Of a stretch of DNA of 8,435 nt, positions 1-5,593 are shown piece after piece; within the stretch, counting starts at the first letter, position 1; every line of letters begins with the position of its first letter. Where the stretch lies: positions 1 through 8,435 of the forward strand of contig JBIOUX010000138.1 in NCBI GenBank assembly GCA_044867425.1, given 5' to 3'. Both the position numbers and the translations under genes were made by a program. Source of the stretch: CAWBJP01 sp044867425. Lineage in GTDB: Bacteria; Actinomycetota; Acidimicrobiia; IMCC26256; BP-133. Below the pieces are notes generated by a model. It had not been told where the DNA came from and made no database searches. It saw nothing but the letters and a program-made list of their open reading frames with translations.

Positions 1-817
1 GGCCATGGCCACCAACCGGTCGCGGAACCGCCGGGTGGGGATGCCCGCCACCGTGCGGCGGAACGACCGGCCCCGCCGGCCGCGCCCCATCCTCGGGATG
101 GACCCGGATCGTCTCGTTGCCCCAACGCTTGTCGGCCTCACCATCGGCGCAGATGAACAGCCGGCTGGCCTGCCAGCGCTCCTGCCATTGGGCGGGGGCG
201 AGGCCGGCCACGTCGAGATGGTGGCGGACACGGGCCAGGCGCACCCCGCCCCGTACCACCGACACCCGCCCATCGGCGAGACGCGCCTCCACCCCCGCCA
301 GACGGGCGGTGAGCCGCTGAAGGCGCTGCTGCTTGGCGAAACGCTCCTGGGGAGAGGCGTAGCCCCGGGTGCGCCCCGCCCTGCCCGCCACCGGCGCCGC
401 CAAATGCGCCTCGATCACCCGCATAGCCCGGCGCAGCGACACCCGCTGATCGACCAGGTTCCGAGACCCCCGGGACCACTGGTCGTTGCTGGTACGGGTC
501 ACCGCCCCCGCCCAACGACTCGACGACACCGGGGTCAGGACCCGCTTGCGCAGCGCCCGGCCGTCCCCCCCGCCACCCCGCCGACACCGATCCGCCAGAT
601 CACCGCCGGCCAGTCGCCCCAGATGCTCACCGACCCGGCGCACCACCACCTCGTCCTCCGGGCAGAGGCGCAGCCTCGTCCGGATGCGAGCCCCGCTCGG
701 CGGGGCCACCACGAACGGCGCCGCCAACACACGCAGAGCACCGATCGGCCGGCCGACCCGGCCACCCTGAGGGCGCCCAAGATGAGATTGCGGGCCGAGC
801 GTCGCCCGATGGACCAT
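1..817 (-). pseudogene. IS200/IS605-type TnpB/OrfB transposase, internally deleted and frame-shifted, 3' end beyond the window
   Basis: The minus strand from an ATG at 817 encodes about 242 residues that I recognise as the N-terminal part of the large actinobacterial OrfB/TnpB-like transposases of IS200/IS605 elements. Landmarks are SSSRWAGAVTRTSNDQW, a Lys/Arg/Gln-rich helical stretch around RFAKQQRLQRLTARLAGVEA, and the family motif DGEADKRWGNETIRVHPEDG. After that motif (about position 86) this frame turns into Pro/Gly/His-rich nonsense. A frame one base over, read from position 84, gives RGRRGRSF and then VAGIPTRRFRDRLVAMA, which in intact relatives lies more than 200 residues further on, close to the C-terminal part. 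The intervening stretch, including the RuvC Asp (VDLN-type) and Glu (IEDL-type) motifs, is absent. The protein cannot be an active RuvC nuclease. Start is uncertain: GTG at 820 and GTG at 838 are in frame, and a stop lies just upstream. No tnpA-like gene is visible. The family assignment is from memory of the family, not a search. Confidence 0.85.
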
Positions 818-917
818 CACCCCAGCATTCTCAACCACGGGTATGACATCTCACGCCGAAACCGGGCCGCTACCCGAGAGTCTTGACCCCGTAGCCTCAC
901 CCCTGGCATAGACAGAA

Positions 918-935
918 GGTGACAAGCGGTGACAA
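918..935. repeat. Two GGTGACAA direct repeats with 10-bp period
   Basis: GGTGACAA occurs at 918-925 and 928-935, exactly one helical turn apart. On the minus strand this reads TTGTCACC twice, upstream of the transposase relic. Same-face repeats of this kind can be regulator sites or element-end recognition sequences, and neither role is shown here. Confidence 0.5.
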
Positions 936-939
936 ACAT

Positions 940-1011
940 TCATAAATGGGACAGCAGCTGCCACACCTCGCCCTTGGGGTCGGGGGCGAAGACGAACACG
1001 GTGGGTTCCAT
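940..1011 (-). CDS. Possible 23-residue ORF or 5' fragment of a disrupted gene
   Basis: An ATG at 1011 opens 23 codons (beginning MEPTVFVFAPDPKGEVWQLL) and stops with TGA at 940. Nearly every codon from the start to the TCC near the end has C or G in third position, whereas the same frame just upstream of the ATG does not, so the coding-like signal begins at the ATG. The last two codons (CAT TTA) and the sequence after the stop are AT-richer. It has no Shine-Dalgarno sequence. It lies upstream of, and on the same strand as, the transposase relic, so it could be the 5' end of a host gene interrupted by the element. I do not recognise the peptide, and it could also be chance in GC-rich DNA. Confidence 0.25.
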   Translation of the reverse strand: MEPTVFVFAPDPKGEVWQLLSHL

Positions 1012-1107
1012 AGCTGTGCCGCGACGTACCCGCGGAGTCGGGGTGGAAACACACCGGCCTGCCGGGCCCGGCTGGTGGAAACGCCGGGCGGGGGGTAAGA
1101 AGGGCCC

Positions 1108-1386
1108 ATGACCACGACGATGCAGGTGACCCCCATGGCCCCCGGCGAGTTCGGGGTCGAGGTGACCGAGGGCACGCAGACCACCGGCCACCGGGTGCGG
1201 GTTCCCGAGAGCTTCCTCGACGACATGCTCCTGGCCGACGCCGACCAGGAGACCATCGTGCGGGAGTCCTTCGCCTTCCTCCTCGAACGCGAACCCTCCA
1301 CGGCCATCCTGTCGGAGTTCGCCCTCACCGACATCATTCGGTTCTTTCCCGAGTATCCCGAGGAGCTGCGACGCCGGATGACGTGA
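1108..1386 (+). CDS. Small conserved-type hypothetical protein, 92 aa
   Basis: The start ATG at 1108 is preceded by AAGAAGG at about 1097-1103, a good ribosome binding site. The 92-residue product is acidic and soluble-looking, with no signal peptide or membrane segment. Residues 1-32 look like a beta-rich half (QVTPMAPGEFGVEV, then HRVRVP). Residues 33-92 look helical and include the distinctive VRESFAFLLEREPSTAIL and IIRFFPEYPEELRRRM. I recall similar small hypothetical proteins in actinobacteria with a FAFLLEREP...FPEYP pattern, but no known function. Its stop overlaps the GTG start of the phosphoribosyltransferase gene by four bases (GTGA), so the two are probably translationally coupled and may work together. 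Codon use is typical of the window. That it is a real gene is well supported; its function is unknown. Confidence 0.85.
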   Translation: MTTTMQVTPMAPGEFGVEVTEGTQTTGHRVRVPESFLDDMLLADADQETIVRESFAFLLEREPSTAILSEFALTDIIRFFPEYPEELRRRMT

Positions 1387-2075
1387 GCCACCGCCTCCGG
1401 GCCCGTCTCGCCGCCGCCCTGGCCGAAGGGGCCCGGTTCCCGGATCGCAGTGTGGCCGGGAAGGTTCTGGCCACCCACCTGCAGCACCTGGCCGGCCGCC
1501 CCCGCCTGGTGGTGTTGGGCCTGCCCCGGGGCGGCATGCCCGTCGCCTACGAGGTGGCCAGGAGCCTGGACGCCGAGCTCGACGTCTTCGTGGTCCGCAA
1601 GCTGGGGGTGCCGGGACAAGAGGAGCTGGCCATGGGAGCCATTGCCAGCGGCGGGGTACGGGTGGTGAACCGACCGGTCGTCGACCACCTGGGGATCACC
1701 CCCGCCGAGGTGGAGGCCGTAGCCCGGGCCGAAGGCGAGGTGCTGGCCGACCGGGAGCGGGCCTACCGGGGCGACCGGCCGCCGCTCGACCTGGCCGGAG
1801 CCACCGTGATCCTGGTGGACGACGGACTGGCTACCGGGGCCAGCATGCGGGCCGCGGCCGCCGCGGTCCGCCGCCTGGGCCCGGACCACCTGGTGGTGGC
1901 CGTGCCCGTCGCCGCCGCCGAGACGTGCGAGGCCATGCACGACGTCGCCGACGAGGTGGTGTGCGGTCTCACGCCGACGACGTTCCATGCCGTGGGCCTG
2001 TGGTACGAGGATTTCGCCCAGGTGGACGACGACGAGGTGACGCGGCTGCTGACCCACGCCGAAGAACTGGATTGA
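1383..2075 (+). CDS. Phosphoribosyltransferase-fold protein (COG1926-like), 230 aa
   Basis: This is a type I phosphoribosyltransferase-fold protein. The PRPP-binding loop is VILVDDGLATGASM at residues 142-155, with the paired acidic residues D146 and D147. Near the N-terminus LGLPRGGMPVA (45-55) is the Arg-Gly-Gly loop seen in the COG1926 group of 'predicted phosphoribosyltransferases', followed by LDVFVVRKLGVPGQEELAMGAIA (67-89). There is no signal peptide or transmembrane segment, so it is cytosolic. Enzymes of this fold transfer ribose-5-phosphate from PRPP to a base or similar nucleophile, but the substrate of this group is not established to my knowledge, so no purine or pyrimidine role is claimed. 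It is complete, with a GTG start overlapping the upstream gene's stop by four bases. A GC-rich inverted repeat 42 bp after the stop may end transcription. Relatives sometimes carry a fused hydrolase domain; this one does not. Confidence 0.9.
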   Translation: MSHRLRARLAAALAEGARFPDRSVAGKVLATHLQHLAGRPRLVVLGLPRGGMPVAYEVARSLDAELDVFVVRKLGVPGQEELAMGAIASGGVRVVNRPVVDHLGITPAEVEAVARAEGEVLADRERAYRGDRPPLDLAGATVILVDDGLATGASMRAAAAAVRRLGPDHLVVAVPVAAAETCEAMHDVADEVVCGLTPTTFHAVGLWYEDFAQVDDDEVTRLLTHAEELD

Positions 2076-2117
2076 AACTCGTCCCGCTGGGTAACGGAAG
2101 CCCGATACGGTCGTGGC

Positions 2118-2158
2118 CCCGCCGGCGGAACGAGACAACCCCCCCACCCGCCGGCGGG
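2118..2158 (+). terminator. GC-rich hairpin downstream of the phosphoribosyltransferase gene
   Basis: CCCGCCGGCGG at 2118-2128 and its exact reverse complement CCGCCGGCGGG at 2148-2158 form an 11-bp stem with a 19-nt loop. No T-run follows, so a classical intrinsic terminator is not shown. Position between two separate transcription units favours a termination or mRNA-stability role. Both arms are also nearly self-palindromic, so other foldings are possible. Confidence 0.4.
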
Positions 2159-2235
2159 CTGACCGTTGAGACGTGGGCCGCTGATCTCCGGCAAATCTCC
2201 ACAACCCCGCCGGGATTCGGTCATGGCTGGTTCCC

Positions 2236-2248
2236 TATCCTCAGTACG
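2236..2248 (+). promoter_or_regulatory. Probable -10 element of a leaderless response-regulator transcript
   Basis: TATCCT at 2236-2241 matches the key positions of a sigma-70-type -10 box (T1, A2, T6). The GTG start codon follows after only six bases (CAGTAC), the usual distance to a transcription start, and no Shine-Dalgarno sequence precedes it. That is the signature of leaderless actinobacterial genes. No clear -35 box is seen. Confidence 0.5.
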
Positions 2249-2967
2249 TGACATCGACGTCCGCCCCCCTGTCGTCGCCGCGTACCGTGGCCGTCATCGA
2301 GGACGAGGAGCCCATCGCCGCCGCCGTGGCCGCCCGGCTCCGCAGCGAGGGCTTCACCGTGGAGGTGGCCGGAGACGGCCCCTCCGGCGTCGAGCTGGTC
2401 GAGCGCCTCCGGCCCGACCTCGTCGTCCTGGACCTCATGCTCCCCGGGTTCGACGGTCTCGAGGTGTGCCGGCGCATCCAGCGCGACCGACCCGTCCCCG
2501 TCCTCATGCTCACCGCCCGGGACTCCGAGACCGACCTCCTCGTCGGCCTGGCCGTGGGCGCCGACGACTACCTCACCAAGCCGTTCTCCCCCCGGGAGCT
2601 GGTGGCCCGCGTGCATGCCATCCTCCGGCGGGTGTCCCGGCCGGCCGAGGCGGCGTCGTCGGAGTCGGCCACCCTCCGGATCGGACCGGTGGAGCTCGAC
2701 CCGGCCAGCCGCCGGGCCCGCCGGGACGGCCAGTCTGTTCACCTGACCCCCACCGAGTTCGACATCCTGGCTCTGCTCGCCGCCCGCCCCGGCGTCGTCT
2801 TCACCCGGGAGAAGCTCCTGGCTCAGGTGTGGGGTTACCGGGACGGTTTCGGCGCCCGCACGGTCGACTCCCACGTGCAGGCTCTGCGGCGCAAGCTCGG
2901 GCCCGACGTGATCCGCACCGTCCATGGCGTGGGCTACGCCGCCGGTGAGTCCCGGGAGTCAACGTGA
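2248..2967 (+). CDS. OmpR/PhoB-family response regulator, 239 aa
   Basis: This is the DNA-binding partner of the kinase that follows. The receiver domain covers residues about 13-127: acidic pocket E18-D19, phospho-acceptor D62 in VVLDLMLPGFDG, switch Thr T89 in LMLTARD, and conserved Lys K111 in YLTKPFSPREL. A Ser/Glu/Ala-rich linker (131-141) leads to an OmpR-type winged-helix domain (about 142-232) with HLTPTEFDILALL, a recognition-helix region around ARTVDSHVQALRRKL and the wing ending in IRTVHGVGY. All switch residues are present and length is normal. The start chosen is GTG at 2248: the N-terminus there fits the family, and a -10-like TATCCT six bases upstream suggests a leaderless mRNA. 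Its stop overlaps the kinase GTG by four bases, and ribB follows in the same manner. Targets cannot be read from the sequence. Confidence 0.97.
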   Translation: MTSTSAPLSSPRTVAVIEDEEPIAAAVAARLRSEGFTVEVAGDGPSGVELVERLRPDLVVLDLMLPGFDGLEVCRRIQRDRPVPVLMLTARDSETDLLVGLAVGADDYLTKPFSPRELVARVHAILRRVSRPAEAASSESATLRIGPVELDPASRRARRDGQSVHLTPTEFDILALLAARPGVVFTREKLLAQVWGYRDGFGARTVDSHVQALRRKLGPDVIRTVHGVGYAAGESREST

Positions 2968-4022
2968 GACCGCTGGACCGGCTCCCGTCCATCAAGGTCA
3001 AGCTGGGCGTGGTCATCGTGGCCGGGGTAGCCGTGACCGTCATCGTGGTCAGCGCCGGTGCCCGGGCCGGTGTCTCACCGGTCATCTCCGGTCTGGCCGC
3101 CGGCGGCCTGTCCATGGTGATGGTGCAGCTGCTGGCCCGGGGCATGACGTCCCCGTTGCGCGAGATGGCGGCCGCCACCCGGGCCATGGCTCGGGGCGAC
3201 TACGGCCGGCGGGTCACCGCCACCTCCCGGGATGAGGTCGGCGAGCTGGCCCGCTCGTTCAACGCCATGGCCGCCGAGCTGGCCGAGGTCGACCGGATGC
3301 GGCGCGACCTCGTGGCCAACGTGTCCCACGAGCTGCGCACGCCGATCACCGCCCTCCAGGCGGGGCTCGAGAACCTGGTCGACGGCGTCGAGCCGCCCGG
3401 ACCGGAACAGCTGCGCACCATGCTCCGCCAGGTCGAACGCCTGGGCCGGTTGGTCACCCAGCTGCTCGACCTGTCCCGTCTGGAGTCAGGCGCCATCCCA
3501 CTCCAGCGCCGGCCCTTCGAGGTGCGGCCCGTGCTGGAGGACGCGGTCGATGAATCCAGACTCCATGCCCCCGACGTAGAGGTATCGGTGGCCGTGACCG
3601 AGCCGGGGCTCTCGGCCGACGGCGACCCGGAACGGGTACACCAGGTGCTGGCCAACCTGTTGGAGAACGCGGTGCGCCACTCCCCCGCCGGGGGCCGGGT
3701 CGAGGTGTCGGCCCGCCCCGAGCGGGGTCCCGGGACTCGGGGTGTCCCCGACGACTGGCCCGGGGCCCGGGGTGCCACCGACGGTTGGATCGCCATCGAG
3801 GTCTGCGACGAAGGGCCGGGCATCCCCGAAGAGGAGGCGAACAGAGTGTTCGAGCGTTTCTACCGGACGGACTCGGCCCGCTCATCCAGCCATGGCGGGG
3901 CGGGCCTGGGCCTGGCCATCGCCCGCTGGATCGTCGATCTCCACGGGGGCGACATCCGGGCCGAGCGCCGGGCCCCGACCGGCTGCCGCATGGTCGTCCT
4001 CCTCCCGGCGGCAGGCCGATGA
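2964..4022 (+). CDS. Membrane sensor histidine kinase (HAMP-HisKA-HATPase), 352 aa, minimal sensor region
   Basis: This is the sensor kinase of the response regulator just upstream, overlapping it by GTGA. Two hydrophobic segments (about 13-31 and 38-57) are separated by only about six residues, so there is essentially no extracytoplasmic sensing domain. A HAMP region follows (about 58-110, with SPLREMAAATRAMARGDY). HisKA carries the H-box LVANVSHELRTPITAL with phospho-acceptor H122. The ATPase domain has the N-box NLLENAVRHS (231-240), G1 DEGPGIP (282-288), F-box FERFYR (296-301) and G2 GGAGLGLAIA (311-320), so it should be active. Between the N and G1 boxes, residues 256-275 are a tandem decapeptide duplication, PGTRGVPDDW and PGARGATDGW, which normal kinases lack. 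The stop overlaps the ribB ATG by four bases. A sensor this small may read membrane state or depend on a partner protein, which is inference. Confidence 0.96.
   Translation: MRPLDRLPSIKVKLGVVIVAGVAVTVIVVSAGARAGVSPVISGLAAGGLSMVMVQLLARGMTSPLREMAAATRAMARGDYGRRVTATSRDEVGELARSFNAMAAELAEVDRMRRDLVANVSHELRTPITALQAGLENLVDGVEPPGPEQLRTMLRQVERLGRLVTQLLDLSRLESGAIPLQRRPFEVRPVLEDAVDESRLHAPDVEVSVAVTEPGLSADGDPERVHQVLANLLENAVRHSPAGGRVEVSARPERGPGTRGVPDDWPGARGATDGWIAIEVCDEGPGIPEEEANRVFERFYRTDSARSSSHGGAGLGLAIARWIVDLHGGDIRAERRAPTGCRMVVLLPAAGR
3729..3788 (+). repeat. Tandem 30-bp repeat inside the kinase gene
   Basis: Copy one is 3729-3758 and copy two is 3759-3788. Each starts with CCCGGG and ends with TGG, and each encodes ten residues. 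The first 23 bases of each copy match the repeat in the ABC permease gene (6404-6457) at 19 of 23 positions by hand alignment. Both copies keep the kinase frame. Confidence 0.75.
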
Positions 4023-4702
4023 GCGGCTCCGGCAACGGCTCGGGAACGGTGTCCGGGAAGGACGTCGCCGAGGCTCTGCGCCGGTTGCGGCGGGGTGACA
4101 TGGTCCTCGTCTCCGACGGTTGCGACCGGGAGGACGAGGCCGATCTGACCATCGCCGCCCAGTGGGTCACCCCCGAGGCCATCGCCTTCATGCTCCGCCA
4201 CGGCCGCGGCCTGGTGTGCATGCCCTGCGAAGGCAGCCGTCTGGACCGGCTCGGTGTCGGGCCGATGGTGACCGACGGCGCGGCCGGCTGCGACACCGCC
4301 TTCACCGTCTCCATCGACCACAAGGGAGTGGGCAGCGGCATCTCCGCCGCCGATCGGGCGGCCACCATCCGGGCCGTCCTCGATCCCTGGTCCCGGGCCG
4401 AGGACTTCGTGCGCCCGGGACATGTCTTCCCCCTCCGGGCCCGCGCCGGCGGCGTGCTGGTCCGGCCCGGCCACACCGAGGCGGCCGTCGACCTGGCCCG
4501 CCTCGCCGGGCTGGCCCCCTGCGCCGTCATCTGCGAGGTGCTCAACGACGACGGCTCCATCGCCCGGGGCGACGAGCTCAAGGCCCTGGCCGCCCGCTTC
4601 GACCTGGCCCGGGTGTCCATCGAGGCCCTCGCCGCCTGGCGGCGGACCCGGGGCGTCCGGGTGGTGGCGGCGATGCGCACCGGCAGCCCATCCGCCCCGT
4701 AG
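4019..4702 (+). CDS. ribB: 3,4-dihydroxy-2-butanone 4-phosphate synthase, stand-alone, 227 aa
   Basis: The enzyme converts ribulose 5-phosphate to 3,4-dihydroxy-2-butanone 4-phosphate plus formate, supplying the four-carbon unit for lumazine and riboflavin synthesis in the cytosol. The acidic metal/substrate loop is DREDEAD (residues 36-42), equivalent to the usual DRENEGD, with R37, E38, E40 and D42 kept but N and G changed to D and A. Other family marks are HGRGLVCMP (61-69), GSGISAADRAATIRA (105-119), RPGHVFPLRARAGGVL (132-147), GHTEAAVDLA (151-160) and CEVLNDDG (172-179), which carry the expected catalytic His and Glu. Length fits a single-domain RibB; no GTP cyclohydrolase II domain follows, so it is not RibBA. 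The ATG overlaps the kinase stop (ATGA), making it the third gene of the two-component operon. No FMN riboswitch precedes it; expression probably follows the upstream genes. The changed acidic loop leaves slight doubt that it is the main housekeeping copy. Confidence 0.95.
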   Translation: MSGSGNGSGTVSGKDVAEALRRLRRGDMVLVSDGCDREDEADLTIAAQWVTPEAIAFMLRHGRGLVCMPCEGSRLDRLGVGPMVTDGAAGCDTAFTVSIDHKGVGSGISAADRAATIRAVLDPWSRAEDFVRPGHVFPLRARAGGVLVRPGHTEAAVDLARLAGLAPCAVICEVLNDDGSIARGDELKALAARFDLARVSIEALAAWRRTRGVRVVAAMRTGSPSAP

Positions 4703-4756
4703 GGGAGCGGCGGGAAAAGACAAAAACGCATTGAAGGGGGCGGGGAGCGGCCGCCC

Positions 4757-4775
4757 CGGCGTGCCCGGCACGCTG
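4757..4775 (+). terminator. Hairpin after ribB
   Basis: GCGTGC (4759-4764) pairs with GCACGC (4768-4773) around a CCG loop, extended by one G-T wobble and one C-G pair to 4757-4775. It lies about 55 bases after the ribB stop, between convergent genes. No T-run follows, so termination is inferred from position and stem only. Confidence 0.4.
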
Positions 4776-4829
4776 CCGCCACCGGGGTCGGCTGGTGAGG
4801 GTGGGGCCGGTGTGGTGGCGACGAGCACA

Positions 4830-4848
4830 TTGTACGTGGGATGTACAA
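4830..4848. promoter_or_regulatory. Isolated inverted repeat TTGTAC-N7-GTACAA
   Basis: Perfect 6-bp arms (4830-4835 and 4843-4848) flank a 7-bp spacer. The AT-rich arms stand out in GC-rich DNA. Its shape suits a dimeric DNA-binding protein, but it sits between two 3' ends rather than in front of a gene, so its role is open. Confidence 0.35.
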
Positions 4849-4948
4849 ATTCCCCGGCGGCGCAACATCAAGCACGCAACTCCGCTTGACCCACACGCCA
4901 GCCCCACATGCCATGTCTTTGGTTTTTCTCTACCGCCCCCTCGGCGCG

Positions 4949-5593
4949 CTACAGGCTCGGCGGCGGCAGGCGGCTCCCAGCCACGAGGCGCTCGAGGCCG
5001 GCGGCCGCGGCAACCAGGGTGGCGACGGTGAAATGGCCGGCGCCCTCGGGCGGGAGGCACCCCTCGGGTTCGTCGGCCGCGGCCGAGATGACCGTCACCA
5101 CGTCGCCCCGTTCCACCATCCAGGCGATGGTCCGCTCCGACGGCCGGCCGTCGGCGAAGGTGCCGGTGAAGCCGTAGCGGAGTCCCTCCCCGCCCGCCAC
5201 CGACGCCGGCTGGGGGGGCACGGTCTCGAACCGGTAGCCGGGCGGGCAGCCCCGGCTCCGGTCCTCGGTGGTGGTGCCGTACAGGTCGGCGATCCGAGCC
5301 TCGAGGGGCTGGTGGTCGCCGGCCGGGAAGTCCAACAGCTCCACCACCCCGACGGGCACCCCGGCCCGTTCGATGCACAGCAGGGGGGCGTCGCCCTCGC
5401 AGTGGCGGGCCCGGAAGCCCTCGCCCAGGTCGACGTCGAGGCCGGGGGCCTCCCACTCCACGACGACCGACACCGGCACGGTGGTCGCCGTGGTGGTGGG
5501 CGGTTCGGGAGCGGCGGCATCATCGCCACCACAGGCCGGGACCAGCAGGGCCGCCAAGGCGCCGACGGCGGCCCGAACCGCCGTGCGCCTCAA
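4949..5593 (-). CDS. Secreted lipoprotein of unknown function, 214 aa
   Basis: The start chosen is TTG at 5593: it overlaps the permease stop by four bases (TTGA), as at the other junctions, and immediately gives a signal peptide, MRRTAVRAAVGALAALLVPAC, with the lipid-attachment Cys at residue 21 (VPAC is a slightly unusual lipobox). Next come an acidic stretch and a Thr/Pro linker (PPTTTATTVP), then a roughly 170-residue globular domain with four further Cys (65, 73, 116, 179), enough for two disulfides outside the cell. Recognisable pieces are FRARHCEGDAPLLCIE and GCPPGYRFETVP. I do not recognise the domain. As the last gene of the MarR-ABC exporter operon it is likely co-expressed with the transporter and anchored on the outer face of the membrane, where it could bind substrate or assist export; this is inference. 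In-frame sequence further upstream (to 6061) is permease shadow. Confidence 0.85.
   Translation of the reverse strand: MRRTAVRAAVGALAALLVPACGGDDAAAPEPPTTTATTVPVSVVVEWEAPGLDVDLGEGFRARHCEGDAPLLCIERAGVPVGVVELLDFPAGDHQPLEARIADLYGTTTEDRSRGCPPGYRFETVPPQPASVAGGEGLRYGFTGTFADGRPSERTIAWMVERGDVVTVISAAADEPEGCLPPEGAGHFTVATLVAAAAGLERLVAGSRLPPPSL

Larger units (their letters stand above)
818..1107. other. Intergenic region between transposase relic and the 1108 gene
   Basis: This stretch has no convincing full-length gene. It holds a small minus-strand ORF (940-1011), a pair of GGTGACAA repeats (918-935), a weak promoter-like TTGACC (883-888) with CATAGA 18 bases later on the plus strand, and two copies of GGTGGAAAC (1042-1050 and 1074-1082) 32 bp apart just before the next gene. 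An AT-richer patch near 936-950 (CATTCATAAATG, an imperfect inverted repeat) stands out from the GC-rich surroundings and could mark the transposase-side element end. None of the promoter calls is strong. Confidence 0.4.
4703..4948. other. Convergent intergenic region between ribB and the lipoprotein gene
   Basis: About 245 bases separate two genes whose 3' ends face each other. The region holds a hairpin (4757-4775), an isolated AT-rich dyad (4830-4848), a short odd palindrome ACATGCCATGT (4906-4916) and a TTTTT run (4922-4926). I see no coding sequence with window-like codon use and no RNA gene I recognise. Confidence 0.5.

Noticed and set aside
5..886. A 293-residue plus-strand open frame
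   Set aside because: It is antisense to the transposase relic, rich in Pro/Arg/His with no recognisable domain, and is explained by GC-rich third positions of the minus-strand gene.
883..912. Sigma-70 promoter TTGACC with CATAGA
   Set aside because: The -10 match is poor and the site is about 200 bp from the next gene; it is mentioned only in the intergenic description.
897..2204. A 435-residue minus-strand open frame
   Set aside because: It lies opposite the 92-aa gene and the phosphoribosyltransferase gene, both well supported by motifs and a start signal.
2166..2948. A 260-residue plus-strand open frame overlapping the response regulator
   Set aside because: The translation is Arg/Pro/Gly-rich and motif-free, while the other frame is a textbook OmpR-type regulator.
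3729..3788. CRISPR-like repeat
   Set aside because: There are only two adjacent copies, no spacers, and they are in frame inside a coding sequence.
3950..4020. FMN riboswitch for ribB
   Set aside because: ribB starts inside the kinase stop codon, so there is no leader; the preceding sequence is coding for the kinase C-terminus.
3454..4914. A 486-residue minus-strand open frame opposite kinase and ribB
   Set aside because: It is a long GC-driven shadow with no domain; all kinase boxes and RibB motifs lie on the plus strand.
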